Below are positions 10,911 to 23,650 of a DNA stretch of 64,000 bases, one piece after another. A program made the position numbers and the translations under genes. Below the pieces are notes generated by a model. It saw only the letters and a program-made list of their open reading frames with translations. It was not told where the DNA came from and ran no database searches. The stretch spans positions 29,126,001 through 29,190,000 of the forward strand of contig NC_071335.1 of the NCBI RefSeq assembly GCF_027744825.2. The letters run 5' to 3'. This DNA is from Synchiropus splendidus (Eukaryota; Chordata; Actinopteri; Syngnathiformes; Callionymidae). Positions within the stretch are counted from its first letter, which is position 1, and each line of letters begins with the position of its first letter.

Positions 10911-13900
10911 CTGACTTTTTATGTGGCCAATAAAGCCACTAGCTATCAGGAACTTCTTAGTCGGCGACCTCATGTAACCCGCGCCGATCGACCGAGGGAT
11001 CAGTTTCAGCCTCTGTCAGGTCTCCCTGTTCTACCTCATCCGTCTTCCTGCTTGTTTCCCTCTCTGAGGTCTGCCGATTTCAACGAGGATTCCCGCTGGG
11101 CTACCCCCTGCCAGTGTTTGTGGCTAGTCGTGTGTCTTCAGCACATAACAGCATCTTCTGGTCTCAAAACAAACTACGCAGTGACAAAAAGCAAAGTGAC
11201 AAAGACACAGCCAACCGGAAAAATAAAACATACATTTGTACACCTATGAATGGAGCATAAAAATGTGTGTAAAATAGTGGAGAACGTCTTGCATTTTTAA
11301 GGGTTTAGCCGCATTTTACTAAGGTGTAAAATGCCTTGGTATTTTAAAAGAAAGAAAAATCTGAATTAAAACCAATGTTTCCACACTCAGCTGTCAGCTG
11401 CACTGACCCTCATTTCTTCAGGTGTTCATGCTTCACAGAAGAGATTAGCCATGCACGGCCATTAATCGAAATCTCAAAAGGAACATTACGCAGAGAGACA
11501 CACGGGTGTTTAAAGCAGTACTGTGGGTCACGAACACAGATCATAGTAATAATGTGGATATTCTTTTTTGACATTTCACAACCATCATGTATAATAATAA
11601 ACAAATATCTGGCAAGCTGAATTATTATGAAAATATGAAAATATTTAGCAACTTCAAATGACTTGCTAAAAAACCAAAAAAATGTTTTCCGTTTGTGCAA
11701 CACGATTCTTTTTAACCACACGACTATGCGTTTTGTCAAAAATAATCAACCGAGCCCGGTCGCTGTCAATTTATTTGGAAGAGCGTTTCCTGCCGGCACA
11801 TGTGTTCAGATGAGTTGAATTTTTTTTTCATGTTTTAATGACCTGTGTTTTGACCTCTGAGTTTGCATATGAGAGTGGGCGATCGGTTCGTGCATGTGTG
11901 GGTAGCGGTGAATTGTTAGCTGGTACAAAGGGACCTAACCTTTTATTTCTTTTCTCTGGCCCTTTGTCTATGCCCATGCTACTGGAGTAATACATAGTCC
12001 CAGAGGGAAGGAATTTTAATTGAGTACATTCCTGGACATGCTAGTTCACTGGTTTGTTTCAGCGGAACTATGGCGACTGACAGTCTCCGTGACGATTTTT
12101 TACCTTCATTTAGCTTCATGGAGGAGATTCATTTTCATTCGAGAATTTTTTTTATTTTTTTTGTGCAGTAATGTAGGTGCGGAAGAGTGGGCGCGACTTC
12201 CTGACATGTATATTAAGACAAAGATTCCCGCTCTTGTTGCATTGAAGCAGATAAACTCATTTTGACCCATGATGTGGTTGAAGTGTAAGTAACAGTAGCG
12301 GCGCATTATCTGTTTGTACCTCACGCTTCCATTTATTTGAGCCCATTATAAATCCAAGACAAAGCACGATCGCTCTCTCTGTTGCAGGTTTGAAGGCCAA
12401 AACTGTCTCTTTTTTTCGCCATCCAAAACCCGTGATACGGTGGGTACATCGCTCTGGACGGAGGGTATCACAATGATATTATTCATATGCAGCCAGGTTT
12501 AGGTAATCCTTCCAGCCCTGAGAGCAGACCATAAAGAGAGGACTATGAATTATTGAAGAGCATCAGAGAAAGAGGAAACCTCTCTCTGAATAGGATCAAC
12601 CTTTTGGGAATGCTTCAAAGTGCATTCAATAGTTAAAAAAAAAAAAAAAAGTGGTTTATCCCTGTCGAATACTGTGTCTTGGCTTTGAGAAGTGGAGAGA
12701 GAGTGACTGGGGAAAGAGGAGCGAGGGCCTCACCCATTGTTCGTCCTTTATTTGCATGAAATTGTTTACCACCTCTTCATGCGGATCTCTTTCTTTCTTC
12801 CAGTATCGTTGCCTACCGCTTCATTTTCCTTGCGTTCTGATTTCTGGGTCTCTGTTCACAACAGAAGCAGATGGTGCGACTGAACCGAACTTTAAATATA
12901 ATTATCTGAAATTGGTGAGGAGTCTCTGCGTTGTACCGATTAAAACAGCCGATTGGGTTTCTCTGCAGCCCAGGGAGATAAAGTGGATCATCAAATATTT
13001 AAGATGGATTTGTTGTCACTTCTTGACAAACAAATAAAACACCGACTTCCAGTCCAAAATTGGAGTAAAAAAGAAATGGTTAAAGGGCAGTTAGGGTTGC
13101 AGTGTAGCGTACTGTGCTTGGCTCCCTCCAGCTCTGACAATAGTTTGAAACAAACTGTGCGCTGGGTGAACTTTTTGCCAGCCACCGAAACAGAAGCCAA
13201 GAAATCTTTTTTTTTTTTTTTGTTTGTTTGTTTGCTGTGCCAACAGCCACAGCTAAAATTATACCTTTCACTCTGAATCCTAAATGCATCTGAAGATCTT
13301 TTTTTGTTTTGCTTGTACTGCATGTGGTAATCTTGCCCAACCAAACACTGCATTTAGTTTTTCATCATCCGGATGCAAGTATTGTTCTCATAAAATGGTT
13401 TTATTTTAAACCAAAAGATTCCACGATTCAAGCACTTTTATTTCAAAATGCAAATTAGTGATGATGTACAAAAAGACTTAACTGAAGTACAATTAAGCTG
13501 CCAGGTTCAAATATGTTATGTTCCCTCGGTTCAATGCAGTGCAGAGAAAATCGCATTATAACTGTAGTTCACCTCTGTGACAAAGGGTGGCGTTGTGAGC
13601 GCTTCAGTCCTACTTACAACGGTAGAGGGAGAACAATTGACAGGTAGTGAGGAGCCATTTGAGACTGTTATAGTGAACTTTGTACACACCGATCATGTTG
13701 ACCGATAAAGTACTTTAACTTTGCTGGTCCAGAATCAACACGTCGGAGCGATGGTTCAACTGTGTCATGGTGCTGTCGTCATCATCATCGACACACTTCC
13801 TTCAACAGCTTTTTGGATGAGATTAAATCTTCCAGAGAGCGTGTTTTCTTTGTGTCACAAGAATGTGGAGGGGCTAAAGTAGACTAATTTGGCAACCATG

Positions 13901-14009
13901 CTAACGGTTGCAAATGTGGAGGTAATGTGTCAGTGGTATATAATGTTATTACATCTGAAGAGCCGTTTGTTTACTTCAGTTGCATAGCTGAGACTAGTGC
14001 ATATCACCC
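10910..14009. other. Unique non-coding DNA
   Basis: Several frames of 80-128 codons (for example 10923-11249 and 12651-13037, plus strand) were read. None shows a domain or family motif. A poly(A) run lies at about 12636-12651, and a poly(T)/(GTTT)n tract at about 13207-13232. A conserved non-coding element could be hidden here, but I see nothing diagnostic. Confidence 0.5.
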
Positions 14010-14485
14010 AGTCCGATCATAGTCGAGTCGAGTCGACACGGCTACATGCAGGTTTAGCCCAGATCCGACTAAGAGAAATTGGAATTTCTCCGCCATAGTC
14101 AGACTCAACTCCGATTTATGCTCCCTTTACCTACAAAATTGTACCCGTCTGTTTCAAACATTATTACAGACGCGGTGGTTTGCACTGGTATTGCTGTTCA
14201 CCAATATGTCCACCAGGGGAAATACCCATCAGTCAAAAGTCTATGACAACGGCTAACTCCAAAATAAACGTGGCGACAGTGGAATATTGATATGGACCAG
14301 TTGCACAAAAGCTTTGTGGAAATGGCCGAAATGAATGCAGCGCATGGACCGACGGCTCGGTCCGTATATCCGGATTTGTACGTTACAGTGAGTGTGCCTT
14401 ATGCTGTTTACATGCATTTTAAAAGTCCGAACATAGCTGGCCTGACGCAAGAATTCGGTTTTCTGGCCGTCATGTAGCCGCAGTC
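14010..14485 (+). repeat. Dispersed repeat, family 2, copy b, probable non-autonomous DNA element
   Basis: The internal part (about 14115-14400) is the counterpart of 8850-9305. The left side contains GACACGGCTACATG (about 14035-14048). The reverse complement of the right side contains GACTGCGGCTACATGA (ending about 14486). These two ends therefore share a CGGCTACATG inverted block, which suggests short terminal inverted repeats. A small GTCGA tandem (GTCGAGTCGAGTCGA, about 14022-14036) sits just outside. No target-site duplication was recognised. Confidence 0.5.
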
Positions 14486-17400
14486 AATGAAACACTACAG
14501 ACACATCACTGGATTCTATGAGACACTCATAAATAAATCTAATATTGTTTTCCATTTATTTGTTTCCATGGTTATTCATTTTCAAAATCCATATTCTTTG
14601 AAATGGCTTCCAATGAAATCTGTGATAGTGTTGGACTGATCTACCTGACTATTTAAACCTCCCCACAAATCACTGAATCATTCATGCGGTTCTTTTGCGT
14701 TGCATCTTCTTCCCTGTGGAAGCTCACAGCCGCCCAGCAGGGTGAGACCGTGTCATGGGTGGGGATCAAAGGCTGGTCCAAATTGGCATTTCGGGAGAAG
14801 CAAAGGTTTTATTGACTGATCATAAGCTGAACAGATTAGTTTCTCTGTATCCATCAAATGATATACTTTCAGCTCTCATCCTTTCTAACCTTCGCAGTCT
14901 GACTCACAGCCTGTCTGGACCTAAACTTCATTCAAATATATGAACCTGTAAAGCAAAACTGTAGTAATACAGGGTTGTACACAGCGTGAGGGAGACAAGG
15001 AATCAACACATTTCAACTGTCTCTGTTTAACTTCGCATTCTTTATCTGCGCCAGACTTTATGTTGAATTGTTTTCCAGACTCATCGCTGGACCGTAGGGA
15101 CACTACAACAGACAGCAACCCACATAGACTTTTAATTCATGGCTGTGACCCTTTTCACTAGCGGGATATTCTCCGTAAGCAGATACACACAGCTTTAGGA
15201 CTGCACACATACAGACAACCTCTAACGTTCATGTGGTTGGGCAGTGCACACACAAGGCAACCTTTTAATATATTAGGGAAATGAATAAGAACACGTCCAG
15301 TTTTGTAGGTTTTAGGCTCTACATTATATATTTACACAGATTTATTGTTTCATCAGTAATTCAATGTGCCAAGGTTTTATCTATTGTTTATGGAGTTGGG
15401 CTTTTTCATCTCCCAAAACTAAGTCCCACCTCCTCCCCCTGTTAAAATGAATGAGACTTTTCTGAAGCTTTCTACAGCAATTGTTGAATAAATTGTTGGG
15501 TGTTTTCTTTTGGAAAATTAATGATGCGTTTTCCAATTGAACAAGATGGCTCAAGGAAGAAGACAGGGTAAGCAAAATTATGATGCAAATCACGATTGAC
15601 TTTTTTTTCTGTATTTTTTTCCCCTTGATCTCACCTGTCTAATGTTTGTATTTAAATCTGTCAAAAGATTTATTTATTTATTTGGCCATGTTTGTTTGAG
15701 GGTCTGAGAATATGTATTAGGCCTGTTAAGGGACATGTTGGCACTTTGTTGTGCGCTGCCTGCGGGGCTTATGCATTCTGCATGAGGATGTTGTGCTTTA
15801 TGTGTCCAACCAGTGGGGCCACAGTTTGTTTGTGAAGCAGTGACTCACGTTCAGCTTGTTGCTCATTTTAATGCACAATCGTTCATGCTGCACTTTGACC
15901 TGCACGCTCTGGACGTTTGACTCCAATCCCACCTGAAGAAATGTCGGGACATCGACACAATTCCGATCTTTTTTGGCTCTAAATACATCAGAGCAGATTT
16001 GAATTTAAATAGCTTTAACTGTAGACTTTCAGATTAAGTTTGAGGGTACAGTATTTACATCCTAGTCAGGTGAATGGTGTTGGCATTACTAGAGTTTATA
16101 TGTGTGCCTTTTATGTTTCTAGGGCGGCAATGGGACATTTGGCTGCTCTGCTGCTCCACGGCCAGGTGTGTTCCTCCCTCATTATCCCATTTATAAGAGC
16201 AGACTAAAGGAGCAGAGTTTATTTCAAGAGTGCCATTTGCATTTGGAATCTGTTCCTGTGAACTCTCCATTTGAGATGGGAAAACAGTAGGTGCAGCCAA
16301 ACAACATGGGACGATATGAAAAGGAAAGAAATGGCAAGAGATGACTTCAGGGTGACTACAGAGGCTTCACCACATGCTGACCAGTTGTTGGACTCAGTAC
16401 AACAGTATGAACAATGTGGTACCAGAGTGAGGGGACGAGGAGACACTGCCGAAGGAAAGTCACTGCTCATGATTCCAAACGTACCACCTCATCAGCCAGT
16501 CATGCTTCAGAACTCATTGGACGGTGCAGATGGACAATGGCCCAAAGGACACTGCGAAAGTAACCAAACTATTACTTCAAGGCAGAAGAGTGGAATGTTT
16601 TGCATTGGCCAAGTTGACCTGACAAATACTGGAGGGAAATGACCCAGGAACAATACATTCAGAACCAAGAAGTTCAAAAAAATGAAGGTTAGATTGTTGA
16701 TATGTACCATGAGTTTTGTCACCTTAGAAATGTGTGACACACATGAAAACTGTCGTAACTCCTCCAATGTTCACCAGATTACAATGTAAATATTAAAGCT
16801 TGCAGTTAATGCTTACATGGTTCACTTCAATTCAAATGCATTATTTTGTTTTGATCCCATTATTTATGGACTTCAGTGAGTATTTTCCAAAAGCAAAGAA
16901 AATAACATTTGAAATGTTTTATATGGCACTTTGAAATACATTGTTTTCCCTTCAAATAGCCCTCCAAACACTTGTCTGCCAAGGCTCAGATGACCTCCTT
17001 TCCAGTATATCTATTCAAACTTATTGAACTACGAAACACTTTCATTTGTTGACAGCTGTGTTTTTTTTTGTTTACATAAGGTTTCTTTAATCAAAAAGTG
17101 TTAGAGGTTATATAATATGTCGCACTGGTTTGTTTGTGCTCAGACTAATTCATGGATCTTGCTGAATTACACATCTGACAGGGCCACAAAGACTTTTCTC
17201 TTCCACAAGTCAGAGGGCCATTCATTGAGGTTGGTCCGGCGACGTGCTATAATGCAATACTTAAAACAACAAAAATAGAAGACACGAACGCCATTTCAGG
17301 TTATAAATCCTCATCACGGTTCAGTAATGTGCTGGCTGAGCGGAGAATAAAAGAATTTGCAGCATGACATTTTTGTGCATTGAAGTGTCTATGTGTATAC

Positions 17401-19366
17401 ATTTTGTGTCAACATCAACATAACTGACATTGACTGACATTGACATTGAACTTGGGAAGAGATACAACAAAGAGCTTGAACATGAACCACAATCACCAGG
17501 ACAGAGATGTTGCCAACTACCATGAGACCTAAGAAAAATAGATGCCACAAACAAAAGGTTAGAAGTTGGACAGTCTGTTTGGCAAAAGAAAAGTACTGAA
17601 GAAAATTGTTCATTCTGCTACAGTGAAATCTTGGACACATTTGTACCTGTGTTATTGACATGGGCTTTCTGGAATGCATTAAAAATTGCTATGAATAAAT
17701 TAAAACAGTCCAAATAAAAGACTGTCTCTAAATGAGTTGTGCTTCTAGCAAGTCTGGGTGAGACTGGGCCACATGGTGGTGTTTTCACTGTCAGTGACTC
17801 GGGCAAAATAAATGAATGAATCGATGACAGACAGTTAAACAACTCTATCAAACCAGCGTTTGAACTTCAAAATCCAACTAATTTTTGACATAATAAACAT
17901 TTAATGAATCATGATGCAAACCGGTGCAACTCTGCTCTCTGTTTACTTCAGAAAACTCAGGGCTGAAGCTGTGTGGGTTTAGTCATTTTTTTCACCCGCA
18001 ATGTGCTTCTGCTAGATTGGAAAGCTCTCTTTCATCTTTCAGGGACTTTTAATAGTTTTTTTTTTTTTTTTTTTTAACTTGGTGTAGTACTGGGAGGCCA
18101 ACACAAACAAACCTTGAGGCGGAGCTACACTGGTGACTCTACTGCAGATGGGGTTCGGTTTAAAACCATAGGCCAGATGAAGGATCCAACTGTTCAGGAG
18201 ATAGTTCAGTGATAGTCTCCTGTTTTCACCTCTGCTGCCCAGCTTGTTGCTCACAACGGCAGATATTGTTTACCTTTGCCTTCTCTGCCTCAGTTTCTGT
18301 TAGACGATTGTTTCGAAACACAGCTGCAGTTAAGCTGCGCCCAACAACTGGCATGTGCTCTGGTGCATTAGCAAAATGAAGGCCTCTGGCTGGCACGTCC
18401 ACGTCAGCCATAACCATTACCCTATCAGACGCGTTCCTCACTCAACTCTTCAGAGAGCATTGCCATCGTGGCACCATGCCGGTGGGAGGTAGTCTCATGT
18501 GAGAGAGACTGGGCTTTGCCCACATTTCTTTTTCCATCTTCATATGAGCTCACTCCTCACCCTTTCAAGTCACGGTCAACTCAATAAATGTTCCTCCCCC
18601 GTACTCACCCTGTTTCCTTTCTTAAGTCTGACTTGCATGTATGTGCGATGTTTGGCAGTAGAGTACAGGGCTGGTTTGGAGCCGGCTGTATTTTCAGGCA
18701 GTGATGCTTGTGATGTACAATTTAAGACGAGACCGATTTTCTTCTGAGAAAGAGTGAATTAACTGCGTTTCATTCTTCCTTGGGATGACTCATGATAAAG
18801 TATATGTTGGAACTACTTACCTCACTTGTCCGCCTACTTGTCGTCCCACACAGACTAAGAAGCTGGCCTTATTTTTATTGATACATTCCTTGCCTTTTTA
18901 TTTTAAAATCTCATCCAATACATTTGCAGTAAAAGTGAGCTCTACATTGTACTAAGCAATTCCAGTAAGTCCTTTTCTTCGAATCCACGTGCCTTTAACC
19001 TGCAAATAGAATGTGTTCTTTGAAAACAGCTGAAAACAATTCTGTTGCCATTGGTATTTGGTGAAGAATATACAGTTCACTTTTCTGTTGGATACACAGG
19101 GGGTATATACGTAAATGCGCTTTGCATTGTGGAGGCTGCACGGCTTGCGTGGGTGCACCCTAAACTAATGCAGTCTTGCAGGGGAATGGGTGGTTTTCAG
19201 AATACATATGGGCCAGTAGGCTCCTCCTGTGCCAACTGGTTGGTAGGAAAGACCATTATCGCCCATTCTGTAAGTGCCTCCTAGCTGGTTCAAAATGCTT
19301 TAGCCATCCGCCTTTTCATGAGTCTGTGGTGGAGGCTAGTATCAGGATGGGAGGTGTTCATTCATA
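14486..19366. other. Unique non-coding DNA
   Basis: No gene or long repeat is recognised. Low-complexity items are a degenerate TGACAT-type short repeat near 17426-17450 and a poly(T) run at about 18057-18076. Frames up to 123 codons (16271-16642) show no known domain, and their overlaps on the opposite strand argue against coding. Confidence 0.5.
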
Positions 19367-21782
19367 CCATAAATAACTAGAATAAATTCATCACACGAGT
19401 CATGATTTTGGTAGCTTCCTTGTTTAGCCACCTTCCTGAGCTGCGTTATTAAGGAAAAACCATTTATTTTGCCATAAATAACTAGAATAAATTCATCACA
19501 CGAGTCATGATTTTGGTAGCTACCTTGTTTAGCCACCTTCCTGAGCTGCGTTATTAAGGAAAAACCATTTATTTTGCCATAAATAACTAGAATAAATTCA
19601 TCACACGAGTCATGATTTTGGTAGCTACCTTGTTTAGCCACCTTCCTGAGCTGCGTTATTAAGGAAAAACCATTTATTTTGCCATAAATAACTAGAATAA
19701 ATTCATCACACGAGTCATGATTTTGGTAGCTACCTTGTTTAGCCACCTTCCTGAGCTGCGTTATTAAGGAAAAACCATTTATTTTGCCATAAATAACTAG
19801 AATAAATTCATCACACGAGTCATGATTTTGGTAGCTACCTTGTTTAGCCACCTTCCTGAGCTGCCTTATTAAGGAAAAACCATTTATTTTGCCATAAATA
19901 ACTAGAATAAATTCATCACACGAGTCATGATTTTGGTAGCTACCTTGTTTAGCCACCTTCCTGAGCTGCGTTATTAAGGAAAAACCATTTATTTTGCCAT
20001 AAATAACTAGAATAAATTCATCACACGAGTCATGATTTTGGTAGCTACCTTGTTTAGCCACCTTCCTGAGCTGCGTTATTAAGGAAAAACCATTTATTTT
20101 GCCATAAATAACTAGAATAAATTCATCACACGAGTCATGATTTTGGTAGCTACCTTGTTTAGCCACCTTCCTGAGCTGCGTTATTAAGGAAAAACCATTT
20201 ATTTTGCCATAAATAACTAGAATAAATTCATCACACGAGTCATGATTTTGGTAGCTACCTTGTTTAGCCACCTTCCTGAGCTGCCTTATTAAGGAAAAAC
20301 CATTTATTTTGCCATAAATAACTAGAATAAATTCATCACACGAGTCATGATTTTGGTAGCTACCTTGTTTAGCCACCTTCCTGAGCTGCGTTATTAAGGA
20401 AAAACCATTTATTTTGCCATAAATAACTAGAATAAATTCATCACACGAGTCATGATTTTGGTAGCTACCTTGTTTAGCCACCTTCCTGAGCTGCGTTATT
20501 AAGGAAAAACCATTTATTTTGCCATAAATAACTAGACTAAATTCATCACACGAGTCATGATTTTGGTGGCTACCTTGTTTAGCCACCTTCCTGAGCTGCG
20601 TTATTAAGGAAGAAACATTTATTTTGCCATAAATAACTAGAATAAATTCATCACACGAGTCATGATTTTGGTAGCTACCTTGTTTAGCCACCTTCCTGAG
20701 CTGCGTTATTAAGGAAAAACCATTTATTTTGCCATAAATAACTAGAATAAATTCATCACACAAGTCATGATTTGGGTAGCTACCTTGTTTAGCCACCTTC
20801 CTGAGCTGCCTTATTAAGAAAAAACCATTTATTTTGCCATAAATAACTAGAATAAATTCATCACACGAGTCATGATTTTGGTAGCTACCTTGTTTAGCCA
20901 CCTTCCTGCGCTGCCTTATTAAGGAAAAACCATTTATTTTGCCATAAATAACTAGAATAAATTCATCACACGAGTCATGATTTTGGTAGCTACCTTGTTT
21001 AGCCACCTTCCTGAGCTGCCTTATTAAGGAAAAACCATTTATTTTGCCATAAATAACTAGAATAAATTCATCACACGAGTCATGATTTTGGTAGCTACCT
21101 TGTTTAGCCACCTTCCTGCGCTGCCTTATTAAGGAAAAACCATTTATTTTGCCATAAATAACTAGAATAAATTCATCACACGAGTCATGATTTTGGTAGC
21201 TACCTTGTTTAGCCACCTTCCTGAGCTGCGTTATTAAGGAAAAACCATTTATTTTGCCATAAATAACTAGAATAAATTCATCACACGAGTCATGATTTTG
21301 GTAGCTACCTTGTTTAGCCACCTTCCTGAGCTGCGTTATTAAGGAAAAACCATTTATTTTGCCATAAATAACTAGAATAAATTCATCACACGAGTCATGA
21401 TTTTGGTAGCTACCTTGTTTAGCCACCTTCCTGAGCTGCCTTATTAAGGAAAAACCATTTATTTTGCCATAAATAACTAGAATAAATTCATCACACGAGT
21501 CATGATTTTGGTAGCTACCTTGTTTAGCCACCTTCCTGCGCTGCCTTATTAAGGAAAAACCATTTATTTTGCCATAAATAACTAGAATAAATTCATCACA
21601 CGAGTCATGATTTTGGTAGCTACCTTGTTTAGCCACCTTCCTGAGCTGCGTTATTAAGGAAAAACCATTTATTTTGCCATAAATAACTAGAATAAATTCA
21701 TCACACGAGTCATGATTTTGGTAGCTACCTTGTTTAGCCACCTTCCTGAGCTGCCTTATTAAGGAAAAACCATTTATTTTGC
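19367..21782. repeat. 105-bp minisatellite, 23 copies
   Basis: A strictly head-to-tail array with a period of exactly 105 bp. The anchor AAATAACTAG recurs at 19371 + 105n up to 21681, giving 23 copies with no insertion or deletion. Most copies differ at only two diagnostic positions in the block CTG[A/C]GCTGC[G/C]TTATT. Call these types A (A,G), B (A,C) and C (C,C). Reading 5' to 3' on the plus strand the order is A A A A B A A A B A A A A B C B C A A B C A B. Copies 12 (from 20526) and 14 (from 20736) carry several private substitutions; copy 1 carries one. Because 105 is a multiple of three, an 815-codon frame stays open on the minus strand (21789 to 19342), giving a 35-residue repeat. Nearly all differences between copies would change the amino acid, and no promoter, splice or domain evidence supports a gene. 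This is tandem-repeat DNA, not a CDS. Confidence 0.97.
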
Positions 21783-23461
21783 AACTCATAATTCATGTCT
21801 CCAGTGGTTCAGATTCAGATTTACAATGGCCGCCGCCGGGTTATGCCATAATATACGCATTACATATGTGGATTTACTTCCATCCCAAACTTTGGGTGAC
21901 ATTGAAGATTCTTGTCTTTTACTGTACGGCCTTATTTGGCCGTTTTCTAACTACAGACTTTTGGTAATAGTGATATCAAAGTGGAAAAAACTCCAAATGG
22001 TTAAGTTGACAGAGATGCTAAAACTGTGAAGATTAAAAACAACAATGAAACACATTGATGTAAGGAATTTGTTGGTTAAGCCAAACATAAGAGCGGAAAT
22101 ATTTGTGTTTGGGTTGGACAAATTGGCAGTAAAGATGCAGTGTATTCAACACATTTTTTCCTCATATTTTAAACTCAATGATCAATGGGGGATTTTGTCA
22201 GTATGTTTGCTAGTTAGCGCAACAGCGGCGGACAGCGCCATGACAGATAATCTGAACAAAGAGTTCCTGAAAGGGATCAGATACCGACACACACTGGTTC
22301 CATACGACTTTGTGGCTCGCACAATTTTCCAACACAATTCCCTCGGCTGCCACCTTCACTCCGTGACATTACCTCCTCTGTGAGGATCCTCGCGTGGCAC
22401 AGGCTTTGCATTGATTTCAAAGCATTAGAAGGTAGGCCAGCACTTCAGAAAAGCCCTTTCATCTGAACCCTGTGCACAGAGGCGGGAGAATGGAATTTTT
22501 TTTTTATGCAATGATAATATGTCTTTAGGTGTGGTGAATGTAATTGCGGGTCGCTCCTGCGCTGAACGATTTAAACAAGATCTTTCTGGGAACATTTCTC
22601 TTTCAGCCCCTCAATTCATTTCAGAGGATTTGAAGGATCAGGGATATGTCTTACGTCGCTCATATCTGGAGATATCCGGCATATTCTGCATTAAACCGTA
22701 GTTTTGCCGCTCCGCTGGTCGCTGTTCCGGTCTGTTCGCCTGTTGGTTTGAGAAGTCCCTCTGCTCTGTCCTTGCCTTAGGTCCCCCTCACATGCTGCAG
22801 GTACTGAGCCGAGTCACTAGGGACGAGCAAACCCAATCATCCATCTGTCACCCTCATCCGAGCTCAAGGAGTGTCTGCAGAGAGAGGTTTGTGTGTCAAG
22901 GGTTCAGACACAAGCCTCATCCCTGGAGCCAATCGGCTGTATATCCATACTCAGACGACGGTGTGCGTCCAATTCACGCTCCCTGGTGTGTCTATCGCAT
23001 GTATGTGTGTTCCAAATGTGCATCATCTGCATCATGTTGCCCCTAGGAAGAGCGCTCAGCTGTCCCAAGGAAAGCCTGTGGGAATTGATTTAGGTAGGCT
23101 GCTGGCAATGTGAGTGCAAAGCTGTCAGTTGAATTCTTGTCCGTCATGATTGCAGTAGCCCCGAGGACGCAAAACAAGATCAGAACGCTGAGTTTCTAAA
23201 GAGGAGCAGGGTACACCAAGCGCAGCCCGACAAAACAACTTCAAAAGCAGGGCAGTCGAGGCAATACGGCAGGCTCGGCGTCAGGTTTCTAAAATTCTTG
23301 AAATGAATTATATTCAAATAAAGAAGAAGAGTTTGAGACAAATTAGAAAGTCGAAAATATTATATTATAATTAGATGCACATTTTTATATCCTAAACTGC
23401 ATCTTAAATTCATTTGTTATCTTTAAATAAACCATTTTTAGGCAAAATAGATTACATTTTA
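21783..23461. other. Unique non-coding DNA
   Basis: No gene is recognised. Short overlapping frames (for example 22045-22383, and three at 22792-23113) show no family features. Confidence 0.55.
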
Positions 23462-23650
23462 CTGCAGACAGTGCCACCTGCTGGCCTCTGAAAATCAGGA
23501 CACTGTTTCATGAAACCTCATCTGCCCATCACTAATACATAGGCAGAGTGACAGCGCCATCCCTTGGCTAAACCCAAACGCCAACCGCAGTCTTTCCTTT
23601 ACGTTACGCACTGCCTCAGGAAATCTGAAGGAATCTGAAATGTATGTACA
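23462..23650 (+). repeat. Dispersed repeat, family 3, copy a
   Basis: The left half (GTGCCACCTGCTGG, then ACACTGTTTCATGA, then CCATCACTA) resembles 36145-36230. The right half (CGCCATCCCTTGGCT, GTCTTTCCTTTACGT, CCTCAGGAA) resembles 33795-33910. One copy thus links the two partial copies into a single family. The class is unknown and there is no coding capacity. Confidence 0.45.

Noticed and set aside
19367..21782. CRISPR-like array
   Set aside because: Repeats are contiguous and identical over the whole 105-bp unit, with no variable spacers, and the window is eukaryotic.
19342..21789. 815-codon open frame annotated as a repeat-protein gene
   Set aside because: It follows from a 105-bp period with one stop-free frame. 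Inter-copy differences are almost all amino-acid-changing, and there is no promoter, splice or domain support.
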